Made by a program: the position numbers and the translations under genes. From contig LNEL01000064.1 in the NCBI GenBank assembly GCA_001464935.1, forward strand, positions 1 through 64,000: a stretch of 64,000 bases of DNA, written 5' to 3'. The notes beneath the pieces were generated by a model. It did no database searches and was not told the DNA's origin. It worked only from the letters and a program-made list of their open reading frames with translations. This stretch comes from Gammaproteobacteria bacterium Ga0077536. GTDB lineage: Bacteria > Pseudomonadota > Gammaproteobacteria > Ga0077536. Below, piece after piece: positions 34,783-45,475 of this stretch. Each line of letters begins with the position of its first letter. Within the stretch, counting starts at the first letter, position 1.

Positions 34783-36024
34783 GTGCTCTACCACCTCTAC
34801 GAAATGAATCACGCCGCCATCGCGCCGCTGCGCACCGCAGTCGAATGGAACCGACTGTTCTTTGACCAGCCCTGGAATCCCTGGGCCCAGACCTACCCCT
34901 ACAAGTCCTTCGCCGCCGCGTGGGACGTGTTCGAGAACCTGACCCGCCGCTACGGCAAGCCCGCCTTCGGCATCGATACCATCGATTTGGTCGGATCGCG
35001 CTGCGGCATCACCGAAGAAGTGGTGTGGAGCCGGCCGTTCTGCGACCTGCTGCATTTCAAGCGTGACCCCGAGTCGTTGCAGCCCTGGCGCCGGCATGAC
35101 CCGCGCATCCTGCTCGTCGCGCCGCTGTCCGGCCACTATGCGACGCTGTTGCGCGGCACGGTGAAGGCGCTGCTGCCCGATCACGATGTCTACATCACCG
35201 ACTGGCGCGACGCGCGCACGGTGCCGCTCGCGATGGGCGAGTTCGATCTCGACGATTACATCGACTACGTGATGGACTGCCTGCGCTTCCTCGGCCCGAA
35301 CACGCACGTGATCGCCGTGTGCCAGCCGGGGCCGGCCGTGGTCGCGGCGACGTCCCTGCTCGCGGCCGACGACGACCCCTGCGTGCCGGCGAGCATGACG
35401 ATCATGGGCAGCCCGATCGACACGCGGCGCAGCCCGACCGAGCCGAACCGCCTCGCGACGACCAAGCCGCTCGACTGGTTCGAGCGGAATGTCGTGATGC
35501 GCGTGCCGTTCCCGCACGCGGGTTTCATGCGCGAAGTCTATCCGGGCTTCCTGCAGTTGACGGGCTTCATGACGATGAACCTCGATCGCCACATGAACGC
35601 CCACAACAAGCTGTTCCAGAGCCTCGTGACCGGCGACGGCGATTCGGTCAACGCGCACAAGGACTTCTACGACGAGTACCTCGCGGTGATGGATCTGAAC
35701 GCGAGCTACTACCTGCAGACGCTGAAGGTCGTGTTCCAGGAGCATCAACTGCCGAACGGCACGATGCGTCATCGCGGTCGTCTGGTCGAACCGGCGGCGA
35801 TCACGAAGACGGCGCTGATGACGGTCGAAGGCGAGAAGGACGACATCTCCGGCATTGGCCAGACGCAGGCCGCACACGACATCTGCACCGGCATCCCGGC
35901 CGACATGAAGCAGGACTATGTGCAGGCGGGCGTCGGCCACTACGGCGTGTTCAACGGCTCGCGCTTCCGCTCCGAGATCGCGCCCCGCATCCGCGACTTC
36001 ATCCGCAGCCACAACCGCCGCTGA
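34783..36024 (+). CDS. phaZ: Intracellular polyhydroxyalkanoate depolymerase
   Basis: A 413-residue alpha/beta-hydrolase of the intracellular PHA depolymerase family. The nucleophile position is a cysteine, Cys180 in VIAVCQPGPAV, as in Ralstonia PhaZ1, rather than the serine of a lipase box. The oxyanion segment LVAPLSGHYATLLRGTV and the terminal catalytic His in AGVGHYGVFNG are present. It mobilises stored PHA granules to hydroxyacids. The protein has no signal peptide. Start: GTG at 34783 with AGCGAGG upstream, giving the family N-terminus LYHLYEMNHAAIAPLR. A much longer open frame upstream lies over LLM 2 and is not used. Confidence 0.9.
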   Translation: MLYHLYEMNHAAIAPLRTAVEWNRLFFDQPWNPWAQTYPYKSFAAAWDVFENLTRRYGKPAFGIDTIDLVGSRCGITEEVVWSRPFCDLLHFKRDPESLQPWRRHDPRILLVAPLSGHYATLLRGTVKALLPDHDVYITDWRDARTVPLAMGEFDLDDYIDYVMDCLRFLGPNTHVIAVCQPGPAVVAATSLLAADDDPCVPASMTIMGSPIDTRRSPTEPNRLATTKPLDWFERNVVMRVPFPHAGFMREVYPGFLQLTGFMTMNLDRHMNAHNKLFQSLVTGDGDSVNAHKDFYDEYLAVMDLNASYYLQTLKVVFQEHQLPNGTMRHRGRLVEPAAITKTALMTVEGEKDDISGIGQTQAAHDICTGIPADMKQDYVQAGVGHYGVFNGSRFRSEIAPRIRDFIRSHNRR

Positions 36025-36154
36025 GGCGGTTCAGCACACGCGCGGGCCGACCGGCTCGCGTCCGGCCGAATTGCGTACAATGGGGCGGCGGCACGAGGCC
36101 TCCGCGTCCCCGGGTGGGTGATGCCCCGCGTGCCCGTACCACGGGAGTCACCGG

Positions 36155-37141
<987 letters not shown>

Positions 37142-37151
37142 GCGCACAGCG

Positions 37152-40100
37152 ATGCCGAGCGAAGGAACGCCGACACCGCCGCCAGTGACCCGGAGCCCGC
37201 CCCCGCGCGGCCGACTGCGCGCCGCCGTCCGCCGGCATCCGTGGCGTACGCTCACCTTGTGCGGCTGCGTGCTGGTCGTGGCGGGCCTGGCCGCCCTGTT
37301 CAATCCGGCCTTGCAGAAGCGCTGGCTGCTGCCGCGCATCGCGCCGCACGTCGAACGCCTGCACGTCGACTTCCTGCAGGTCACACCCTGGTCGCTGGAT
37401 CTGCGCGGTGTCGATGTCCAGTGGCAGGGCATGCAGGTGTCGATCGGCGAAGCCGGTATCGTGTTCAATCCGTTCGGGCTCCTGACCGACACCGTCGTGG
37501 TACACGAACTCGCGGTGCGTGCTGGCGCCGTCGACCTCACGCGCTACCGTGCGGGGCCGCCGTCGACGACACCTTTCCCCGGCCTGCTGAGCGTCCTCGA
37601 CGCGGGTTACGGCGTCGTGCTGAACGATGTCGATGCGACGCTGAACGCGATCCTGCCCGACGGTCAGGAAGCCCGGATCCGGCTGTCCGGCAGTGGCATC
37701 CGGCCGCACGTCAGCGGCGCGCTCGATTACACGCTGGCGCTGCGCCGGGTCGACGGTGAGATCGAGGCACGTGGTCAGCTGACGATCGAACAACTGTCGC
37801 GCGGCCGCTTCCGTCGCGTGCACGCAGCCGCCGACGTCGAGCTGGCGCTGGCAAGCCTGCCGCACGCCGAACGTGCGGCCGTCACGCTCGATCTGACGCC
37901 GGCCCCCGGCACCGGGCGCGCGCGCTACCTGGCGCGCCGCGATCGCGGCCATCGACCGCCGCCGCCCGAAGCCGTTGCCGTCACGCTGACGAGTGTCGAC
38001 GGGCAGGGCCAGACGCGCGCCCGCTTCACGCTCGCGGGCCTTTATCGCGGCGACGACGGCAGTCTTGGCGGCACCTATACGCTGGATGCGGGCCACACGC
38101 TGATCGCGCCCTATGTCGGCGCGCAGCCGCTGCCGGCGTTCGCGCTCGCGGGCCACGGCGTACTCGGCGTGCAGACGATGAGTGGCGCTGTCGACCTGAC
38201 TTTCGACGCGGCCACCGCGCTCAGTGCGCTCGACCGCGTGCTCGGCGCCAATCCCGCACTGCCGCCCACGCTCACGCTGCACAGCGCTGTCACCCTGGCG
38301 CTGCAGGGCGAGCGACTCGCCCTGACGCGACTCGAACACGCCCTCGTGCAGGGCGCCGAGACGCACACCCCGCTCATCGCACAAACGCTGCAGGGGCCGC
38401 TTGTCATCGACATGGCGAATCCCGCGGCGCTGCTCCAGACGCCGCGCGTGTTCGGCACGCTCGCCGTGTCCGGTGTGCCCTTGCCGTGGATCAACGGGCT
38501 GCTCGCCGGGCCGCAGATCGAAGGCGGCACGCTCGGCGCGGCGTTCGAACTCGCGACGGACGACGAAGCGCGCGTGCAGCTGTTGCCGCTGCAGCCCGTC
38601 ACGCTGAGCGAGTTCGCCGTCAAGGCCGCGGGCGAAGTGCTCGCGCCGCGTCTGCAACTGAGCCTGCTGCCACGGATCACGAAGTCCGACGCGCGCGTGC
38701 GCGTGCGGGTCGACGAGCTCGCACTCACCAACGGCAAGCAGGCGCTGCTCGGCGGCAGCCTGCGGATCACGCAGCCGCTGCCGGCTACCGACGACACCCC
38801 GCTGCGCGTGAGCTATGCACTCGACGCCGACGTCGATGCGCTGACGGCGCTGCCGGTCCTCGCCGCCCGGCGTGAGCAGTACCCACTGCCGGCCGCGCTC
38901 GCGGTCACGGCCAAGGGCGATCTCGATCTGCTCGGCGGGCAGGTGACGATCGCGGCGCTCGACGCCAGCGTCGCGCAGGCCGCGCGCACGGCGCTGATTC
39001 GTGTGCTGTCGCGTCAGGCCTTCGTGCTGCCGGCCGCGGGGTCGGGCAAGGCCTTCGAGAATCCCCAGGGCGAACTCGCGACCCTGAGCCTGCGCGGCTT
39101 CGATCTCGCGTGGGTGTCGGCACTGGTCGACGGCATCGATCTGCGCGGCACGCTGGCCAACGCCGATCTGCTGCTGACCGCGCCGGCTGCAGGTCGGCTC
39201 GCGTTCGCCGCTTCGACGCCACTGCGCATCGACGGACTGAGCGCGCGTGTCGGGGACGATCCGATGGTCAGCGATCTGACGGTCATCGCCGCGCCGAGTG
39301 CCGACTATTCAGCGCAGCGCGTGCGTTTCGATCTCCAGCAGTTGAGCATCAGCAGTCGCGGCCGCAGCCTCGTGCGCGGCACGCTGGCCGGCAACGTGCC
39401 GCTGGCGCCGGGCGCGAAGGATCCGCTCGGCGGCGAAGGACGGCTCGAACTCGATCTGCAGGCGCTGGCGGCGCAGCCGGCGCTGCGTCGCGCCCTGGAT
39501 AGCGCCCTCGATCGTGCGGTGCCCGATCTCGCACTCGACGGCACGGTGGACTTCGCGGCGAGCCAGACCGGCGACACCCTGCGCGTCGTGCGCCTGGACG
39601 CGAAGCTTGCAGCCGGTCGACGCGCGAACTTTGCGCTGAAGGCGACGCGCAGCCTGGACATCCGCCCGACGCTCGCGCGTGGCGAACGTCTGGCCCGTCA
39701 CGTCGTCGGCGGTGTCGAACTTCAGATCAGGGATCTGTCGTCGGCCGTGATCGAGCGCTTCGTCGCGCTGGAGGGCATCGATTTCGCCGAGATCAATGCT
39801 GACCTGCGTCTGGAGTCGGACGGCTCGCTGCTCAAAGCCGACAGCGCGGCGCCGCTGCGCCTCGAACGGGTCCGCGTCAGCGACGGCAAGCAGGCGTTGC
39901 TGCAGCCGTTCGACGTCGGCACGGTCGCGAACTTCGTGGTCGAAGGCCAGGAAGTGCGGCTCGAACTCGCGGATTTCGCGCTCAGCTTCACGGGCGCGAG
40001 CACGCCCGCACTTGCCGGCCGCGTGGACGCGACGGTCGAACCCGAACGCACCGTGCCGCTGAAGCACCTGTCGACGGCGTTCTCGGCCCAGGTGCCGCAG

Positions 40101-41573
40101 TGGCTGTCGCAGCCGGCGGTGATGCCGGGGCACAAGCTGACCGCCGGCACCCTGACGGCGACGATCGACGTCGAGCCCGATGGCGCGATTGCGGCGCGCG
40201 GCGCGCTCGACGGCCTTGCGGCGAGCGCGCCACTGGCGATCTCGCACATCGAACTGCCGGTGACCGGCGCGATGGCAGCCGATGGCCGCGGCTTCAATTT
40301 CACCGCGCCGCTGACGGCGGACGGCCGCTCCGGCGTCAGCAATGCGTCGGTGACTGCGACCTACGCACCGGAGCCGGGCGAAAGCAGCGTGTTGCGCCTG
40401 CGGCTGGAAAGTGCGCTGTTCTACCTGAACGATCTGCTGGCCACGGTCGACTCGCTCGCGCCTCAGGCGCCCGTCACGGCACCGACCGGTGAAGCGGCTG
40501 CCACCGCGCCAGCGGCGCCGATCGCGCTCGATCGCCGCCGCGACCAGGACGCCGCCTGGAACGTGCTGCCGTACGGCACCGAGCTCGAGTATGCGATCGA
40601 GAAGCTGTTCTACACCGACTATCTCGCGTTCGATGGCGTGCAAGGCAAGCTCAGGGTGCGCAAACGCACGCTGTCACTGACGGAAGTCGCGGCCCGCTTT
40701 CACGACAGTCCGATGCGCCTCGATGGCAAGCTGTCGTTTCGGCCCGAGGCCGCTGAACCCTACCTGCTCGACGTCAACGGCACGGTCAGGGATTTCAACC
40801 TGAACCAGTTTTTCAAGGAACTCGTGCCGGGCGAGCGGCCGCGGGTCAAAGGGCTGTTCAGCGTGAAGCTGAAAGCGGACGGCGAGATGCCCAATCTCGG
40901 CCAGTTGCGCAACGACACCCTGTTCGACATCCGCATGCGCAGCCGCAAGGGCGTGTTCCGGCCGTTGCCGCCGTCGAGCACCCTGCTGGCGAGCACCTCG
41001 GACTTGCTCGGCTTCGTTGGCGAGAGCCTGTCATACGTGCCGACCGGTGGCTTCGGTGCCGGCACCATCGCGCGCCTCGTGAACTACATCAGCCGGGTCG
41101 AATACGACGTGATCGACATTCACATCCGGCGTCCGGAGACACAGCAGGTCGAGATTCAGCGCTTCCTGGTCCAGAGTCCGACGATTTCGATCACCGCGGC
41201 CGGTGGTATCGAGCACGTCCCGGGCAAGGACATCCTCGACAGCCCGCTCGACCTGCGCGCGAACCTCGACATGTCGGGCCGGGGTGCCGCCATCCTCTAC
41301 AGCATGGGCCTGCTGCGCAACGAACAGAACGACGCCGGCTACTGGCGCGGCCCTGAATTCAAGATCTGGGGCACGCCGACGCTGTCCGAATCGAATTTCG
41401 CCGACATCATCCGCCAGGCCAGCGACGGCACCGTCAAAGGCGGCGTGACCCGCCCGCTGTCCGGCCTCATCGGCAACCTGAAATACCGCTGGTTCGGCAA
41501 GAAACCGCGCGCGGCGACTGTCGATGAAGGGAATCCAGCCACGGAGGACACGGAGAGCACGGAGAAGGAATGA
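37152..41573 (+). CDS. Giant AsmA-like / DUF748 domain protein
   Basis: A 1473-residue protein with one N-terminal membrane helix (residues about 32-52, TLTLCGCVLVVAGLAALFN) and a very long periplasmic repeat region rich in beta strands, typical of AsmA/DUF748 bridge-like proteins (VDVQWQGMQVSIGEAGIVF near the start; LDVNGTVRDFNLNQFFKELV near residue 1210). AsmA-type proteins span the periplasm and help move phospholipid or assemble the outer membrane. The last residues ATEDTESTEKE come from a family C repeat that runs into the stop. It starts 10 bp after the aldo/keto reductase. Confidence 0.85.
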   Translation: MPSEGTPTPPPVTRSPPPRGRLRAAVRRHPWRTLTLCGCVLVVAGLAALFNPALQKRWLLPRIAPHVERLHVDFLQVTPWSLDLRGVDVQWQGMQVSIGEAGIVFNPFGLLTDTVVVHELAVRAGAVDLTRYRAGPPSTTPFPGLLSVLDAGYGVVLNDVDATLNAILPDGQEARIRLSGSGIRPHVSGALDYTLALRRVDGEIEARGQLTIEQLSRGRFRRVHAAADVELALASLPHAERAAVTLDLTPAPGTGRARYLARRDRGHRPPPPEAVAVTLTSVDGQGQTRARFTLAGLYRGDDGSLGGTYTLDAGHTLIAPYVGAQPLPAFALAGHGVLGVQTMSGAVDLTFDAATALSALDRVLGANPALPPTLTLHSAVTLALQGERLALTRLEHALVQGAETHTPLIAQTLQGPLVIDMANPAALLQTPRVFGTLAVSGVPLPWINGLLAGPQIEGGTLGAAFELATDDEARVQLLPLQPVTLSEFAVKAAGEVLAPRLQLSLLPRITKSDARVRVRVDELALTNGKQALLGGSLRITQPLPATDDTPLRVSYALDADVDALTALPVLAARREQYPLPAALAVTAKGDLDLLGGQVTIAALDASVAQAARTALIRVLSRQAFVLPAAGSGKAFENPQGELATLSLRGFDLAWVSALVDGIDLRGTLANADLLLTAPAAGRLAFAASTPLRIDGLSARVGDDPMVSDLTVIAAPSADYSAQRVRFDLQQLSISSRGRSLVRGTLAGNVPLAPGAKDPLGGEGRLELDLQALAAQPALRRALDSALDRAVPDLALDGTVDFAASQTGDTLRVVRLDAKLAAGRRANFALKATRSLDIRPTLARGERLARHVVGGVELQIRDLSSAVIERFVALEGIDFAEINADLRLESDGSLLKADSAAPLRLERVRVSDGKQALLQPFDVGTVANFVVEGQEVRLELADFALSFTGASTPALAGRVDATVEPERTVPLKHLSTAFSAQVPQWLSQPAVMPGHKLTAGTLTATIDVEPDGAIAARGALDGLAASAPLAISHIELPVTGAMAADGRGFNFTAPLTADGRSGVSNASVTATYAPEPGESSVLRLRLESALFYLNDLLATVDSLAPQAPVTAPTGEAAATAPAAPIALDRRRDQDAAWNVLPYGTELEYAIEKLFYTDYLAFDGVQGKLRVRKRTLSLTEVAARFHDSPMRLDGKLSFRPEAAEPYLLDVNGTVRDFNLNQFFKELVPGERPRVKGLFSVKLKADGEMPNLGQLRNDTLFDIRMRSRKGVFRPLPPSSTLLASTSDLLGFVGESLSYVPTGGFGAGTIARLVNYISRVEYDVIDIHIRRPETQQVEIQRFLVQSPTISITAAGGIEHVPGKDILDSPLDLRANLDMSGRGAAILYSMGLLRNEQNDAGYWRGPEFKIWGTPTLSESNFADIIRQASDGTVKGGVTRPLSGLIGNLKYRWFGKKPRAATVDEGNPATEDTESTEKE

Positions 41574-41677
41574 ATTGACCGGGAGGCTCGGTAGCGCTGT
41601 ATCCAAAGCAGGCAACGGCGGTGTGGATGCACCCCATTCGATAATCTTCTTCCTCCCTGTTCTCCGTGGCTGGATTC
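41531..41677. repeat. Family C palindromic repeat, copy 2, overlapping a gene end
   Basis: GAATCCAGCCACGGAG (41531-41546) and CTCCGTGGCTGGATTC (41662-41677) are exact complements. The left arm codes for the final residues of the AsmA-like protein. The 115 bp between the arms show nothing else. Confidence 0.8.
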
Positions 41678-41779
41678 TCTTTACCGAGGCAGCACACTGG
41701 TGACGGAAAGCGGGCGGAAGGTCGATCAAAGGCAGAGAGAGCGGAGCGGCAAAGGCTGCCGCTCCGTCGGGGAATTCGA

Positions 41780-42235
41780 TCAGCCCGCGGCGGGATTGCT
41801 CGAATTGAAGATGTCACGGTGCAGCTTCCACACGCCGCCATCCTTCTTCCACACCACGAGGTACTTGCCCTTGTCGAGCACGCCGGTGGCGCCGGAGAGC
41901 GTGTAGGTACCGACTTCGATCGCGGTCGTGCCGAGCTGCTCGACTTCGGCGGTCTTCAGGACTGCGCCCTTGATCCCCATGTCGATCGCACCCTGCCAGA
42001 ACGCGGAGATCGCCTTCATGCCCTTGAAGAAGTCCGCGTTCGGCGGCATCAGGCGGGCGGTGCGGGTGTACATCTTGCCGGCGGCCTTCGCATCGCCGGC
42101 GGCGACGGCGGCGCCGAGCGCCTTGTTGTTCGCCTTGATCTGATCGACGACGCTCAGCTTCTTCGAAGCTGTTTTCTTCGCGGACGCCTTCTTGGCAGGC
42201 GCCTTCTTGGCAGCGGCCTTTTTCTTGGTAGCCAT
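41780..42235 (-). CDS. Histone-H1-like tail fused to a SnoaL/DUF4440-like domain
   Basis: A 151-residue protein in two parts. Residues 1-27 are a lysine-alanine-proline tail of AAKK and PAKK repeats (KKAAAKKAPAKKASAKKTAS), like bacterial histone H1-type proteins. Residues 28-151 form a SnoaL-like/NTF2-like domain (ALGAAVAAGDAKAAGKMYT..GKYLVVWKKDGGVWKLHRDIFN). The tail should bind DNA or RNA; the domain may bind a small ligand or dimerise. Both are one frame with one start, so this is not an assembly artefact of adjacent genes. Function unknown. Confidence 0.8.
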   Translation of the reverse strand: MATKKKAAAKKAPAKKASAKKTASKKLSVVDQIKANNKALGAAVAAGDAKAAGKMYTRTARLMPPNADFFKGMKAISAFWQGAIDMGIKGAVLKTAEVEQLGTTAIEVGTYTLSGATGVLDKGKYLVVWKKDGGVWKLHRDIFNSSNPAAG

Positions 42236-42343
42236 TCAGTTATATCTCCCGGATTTGATGGATTCGATGGTCGGGCGCGGGTTGGCGCCTCCGTCCGCAC
42301 GTGCGGAACGGGCGAAGTGTAGTCGACATGCGCACGCGTGACA

Positions 42344-42733
42344 TCACGCGCGAGCGGCAATCAGCTCCACTTCGATCAGCCATTCGGGCTTCAACAGCCG
42401 CGGCACGCAGATCGCCGTCGAGGCCGGTTTGTGCTCGCCGAGGTATTTGACGCGCGCGGCGGCATAAGCCGGATAGTTCTCGTCACCGACGACATAGGCC
42501 GTCAACTTGACGATGTCCGCGACATCCATGCCGGCACCGCGCACGATGGCGAGCAGGTTCACCCACAGCTGTTCGGCCTGTTCTTCGATGCGCGCGGAGA
42601 CCGTGCCATCGGGACGTGCGCCGATCTGGCCGGCGGTGTGCAGGACGCGCGCATTGGCGGGAATCACCATGCCGTGGCTGTAGGCATTATTGAACGGAGG
42701 CATGATGCCGTCGGGATTGATGCGGGTATTCAT
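42344..42733 (-). CDS. RidA family protein (Rid/YER057c/UK114)
   Basis: A 129-residue protein of the RidA superfamily, which hydrolyses reactive enamine/imine intermediates or binds small ligands. The segments HTAGQIGARPDGT and YPAYAAARVKYL are recognisable, but the canonical RidA arginine motif (CTxREVxE-like) appears replaced by AICVPRLLKPEWLIEVE, so a Rid1-7 subgroup other than RidA proper is likely. Start at 42733 (MNTRINPDGI). It is leftward, downstream of the PatZ-like gene, with 66 bp between. Confidence 0.85.
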   Translation of the reverse strand: MNTRINPDGIMPPFNNAYSHGMVIPANARVLHTAGQIGARPDGTVSARIEEQAEQLWVNLLAIVRGAGMDVADIVKLTAYVVGDENYPAYAAARVKYLGEHKPASTAICVPRLLKPEWLIEVELIAARA

Positions 42734-42799
42734 GTCGATCTGTCCTCGGGTCATTCAGGGGTGGAGTCTGCAGAATACCCGATGCCGCCCACGCCCGGC

Positions 42800-45475
42800 T
42801 CAGGCTGGCGTCTGCAAGGCCAGGCGCACGCGCACGACTTCGTCCGAAGACTCCCCGATCTCGAAACCCAGCGCCCGGCACATCGCGAGCATCGCGTGGT
42901 TGTGGGTCAGCACCTCGCCGAACAGTTCGCCGGTGCCGCGCTGCCGCTGGTAGGCAATGATGCGGTTCATCAGTTCGCGCCCGATGCCGCGCCCCTTGCA
43001 GTCCGTGCGCACGAGAATGGCGAATTCGGCGGTCGCATTGTTCGCGTCGGCCACGGCGCGCACCACGCCGAGCGTCTCCGGTTCACCTGCCGCGCCGGGA
43101 CGCACGGCAATCAGCGCCATCTCGCGGTCGTAGTCGATCTGCGTGAAGCCGGCGAGGAATTCGTGCGAAAAGCGGTTCGTGACCCGGAAAAATCGAAACC
43201 GCAGATCCTCAGGCGCGACCTGTTCGAGGAACGCCCGATGCATCGCCTCGTCTTCGGGACGAATCGGTCGGATCACCAGCGGCGTGCCGTCGGGCAGCGT
43301 GATCTGCGCCGCGAGTTCGCCCGGATAAGGCCTGATCACCAGCCCGATGCCAGGGGTGGCGGTGATGGCGGCCCGCGCGTCCAGCGCGAGCACGCCGTGT
43401 TCGTCACACAGCAGCGGGTTGATGTCGAGCTCGCGCAGGCGGGGATGATCCACGACCAGTTGCGACAGGCCGAGCAGGGCGTCGATCAGCGCGTCGAAGG
43501 CAACCGGCGGCCGATCGCGATAGCCGTGCAGCAGCCGCGCGATGTCCGTCCGTTCGATCAGATCGCGCGCGAGCGCGCTGTTCAGCGGCGGCAGCGCGAC
43601 CGCCGTGTCCCGCAGCACTTCGACGGCAGTGCCGCCGGCGCCGAACACGAGCGCGGGGCCGAAGACGGGATCGGTGGTCAGGCCCAGCAGCAGTTCGTGG
43701 GCTTCCGCGCGCGGCGCCATGCGCTGGATCGTGTAGCCCTCGTGACGTGCCTGTGGTCGATGGCGACGCAGGTTGTCGTCGATGCGGGCGAGCGCCGCCG
43801 CCAGTTCGGCCGCGTCCGGGAGATCGAGCTGCACGGCGCCGATGTCGGACTTGTGCGAGACGTCGCGCGAAACGAGCTTCGCCACCACCGGGTAGCCGAG
43901 GCGCTCGGCGGCGGCGAGCGCGGCGGCGCGATCGGTCACGCGCACCGATTCGACGATCGGCAGCCCATAGGCGGCGAGCAGGGATTTCGTCTCGAGTTCA
44001 CCGAGCGACGTGCGGCCGTCGGCGAGCGCCGCGTCGATGATCCGCGTGGCACTGTCGATGTCGAAGGTCCGCGGCGAGCGGCTGTCGGGAGTTTCGATCA
44101 GGCTCGTCTGGTTGCGCGCGTACTGCACGAGCTGCAGCCAGGCGCGCACCGCGGAAGTCGGCGTGTCGAACTGCGGGATGCCCGCACTGGTCAGCGTGGC
44201 GCGGCCGGCCGCGACTGCCGGCCCGCCCATCCACACCGCGAACAGCGGCCGGCGCGACTGCGCGGCGAATTCGGCCACGCGCTGCGCGACAGCGAGATTG
44301 TCGACCAGCGCCGTCGGCACCAGCATCACGAGCAGCGCGTCGCAGGCGCGGCTCTTCCCGATCACCTGCAGCGCCGCCGCGTAACGGGCGGCGTCGGCGT
44401 CGCCGACGATGTCGAGCGGGTTCGCGCGCGACCACGTGCGAGGCAGCAGCGCGTCGAGTTCGGCGACCAGTTCAGGTTCGAGCGTCGCCAGCTGGCCACC
44501 CGCGGCGGCGACCGCGTCGGCGGCGAGCACGCCGAGGCCGCCGCCGTTGGTCAGGATCATCAGCCGTTCGCCGGCCGGCTTGCCGCGCGGATGCGCCAGG
44601 GTCTCGACCGACTCGAACAGTTCGTCGATCGTGTCCACGCGCAGCACGCCAGCGCGTCGGACGGCCGCGTCGAACACCTCGTCACCGCCGGTGATGGCCC
44701 CGGTGTGTGAACTGGCGGCGCGCGCACCGGCCGCGTTGCGGCCTGATTTGATCAGCACGACCGGCTTGTGGCGTGCCACCGCGCGCGCGGCCGACAGGAA
44801 CTTGCGCGGCGCCATCACGGATTCGATGTACAGCAGGATCGCGCGCGTCTCGCTGAGGTGGCCGAGGTAGTCGATCAGATCGCCGAAGTCGATGTCCATT
44901 GCGTCGCCGAGCGACACGAAATGCGAAAAGCCGATCTGGCGCGCATTGGCCCAGTCGAGAATGGCGGTGCACAGTGCGCCGGACTGCGAGACGAACGCGA
45001 GCGGGCCGGGCAGGCCCGCGGTGTGCGCGAAGCTCGCGTTCAGTTGCATGCCGGGCACCAGCAGCCCGACGCAGTTCGGTCCGAGGATGCGCAACTGGGT
45101 GCGGCGCGCCGCCTCGAGGCAGCGCGCCCGGATTCCGGCGGTTTCCGGGGCGGCGCGTTCGAGCGCCGTGATGATGATCGCCGCGCGGGTGCCGCGCGCG
45201 CCGAGCGCCTCGACGAGGCCGGGCAGGGAGGCGGGCGGTGTGCACAACACCGCGAGATCGGGCGCTTCCGGGAGTGCCGCGACGGTCGGAAAGCACGGCG
45301 TGCCCGCGACCTCGCGATACTTCGGATTCACGGCCCATAGCGTCCCGCCGAAGCCGCCGGACGCCAGGTTGCGCAACACGATGTGCCCGACACTGCCGGT
45401 GCTGGTCGAGGCCCCGATCACTGCCACAGAGGCAGGCCGGCACAGCCGGTCGAGATGAATCACGCTCACCATCAT
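42800..45475 (-). CDS. PatZ-like protein: ADP-forming acyl-CoA synthetase domains with C-terminal GNAT
   Basis: An 891-residue fusion, close to E. coli PatZ/YfiQ (886). Order: CoA-binding domain (VAVIGASTSTGSVG, from residue 17), Succ-CoA-ligase-like domain with SSHTGAITGG (His257), ATP-grasp domain (PVVAKLVSRDVSHKSDIGAV), and a C-terminal GNAT acetyltransferase (VRTDCKGRGIGRELMNRII). Lysine acetylation of acyl-CoA synthetases is the family role, opposed by sirtuins. AGGAGG directly abuts the ATG pair at 45475 and 45472; the GTG at 45469 has better spacing and may be the true start. Confidence 0.9.
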   Translation of the reverse strand: MMVSVIHLDRLCRPASVAVIGASTSTGSVGHIVLRNLASGGFGGTLWAVNPKYREVAGTPCFPTVAALPEAPDLAVLCTPPASLPGLVEALGARGTRAAIIITALERAAPETAGIRARCLEAARRTQLRILGPNCVGLLVPGMQLNASFAHTAGLPGPLAFVSQSGALCTAILDWANARQIGFSHFVSLGDAMDIDFGDLIDYLGHLSETRAILLYIESVMAPRKFLSAARAVARHKPVVLIKSGRNAAGARAASSHTGAITGGDEVFDAAVRRAGVLRVDTIDELFESVETLAHPRGKPAGERLMILTNGGGLGVLAADAVAAAGGQLATLEPELVAELDALLPRTWSRANPLDIVGDADAARYAAALQVIGKSRACDALLVMLVPTALVDNLAVAQRVAEFAAQSRRPLFAVWMGGPAVAAGRATLTSAGIPQFDTPTSAVRAWLQLVQYARNQTSLIETPDSRSPRTFDIDSATRIIDAALADGRTSLGELETKSLLAAYGLPIVESVRVTDRAAALAAAERLGYPVVAKLVSRDVSHKSDIGAVQLDLPDAAELAAALARIDDNLRRHRPQARHEGYTIQRMAPRAEAHELLLGLTTDPVFGPALVFGAGGTAVEVLRDTAVALPPLNSALARDLIERTDIARLLHGYRDRPPVAFDALIDALLGLSQLVVDHPRLRELDINPLLCDEHGVLALDARAAITATPGIGLVIRPYPGELAAQITLPDGTPLVIRPIRPEDEAMHRAFLEQVAPEDLRFRFFRVTNRFSHEFLAGFTQIDYDREMALIAVRPGAAGEPETLGVVRAVADANNATAEFAILVRTDCKGRGIGRELMNRIIAYQRQRGTGELFGEVLTHNHAMLAMCRALGFEIGESSDEVVRVRLALQTPA

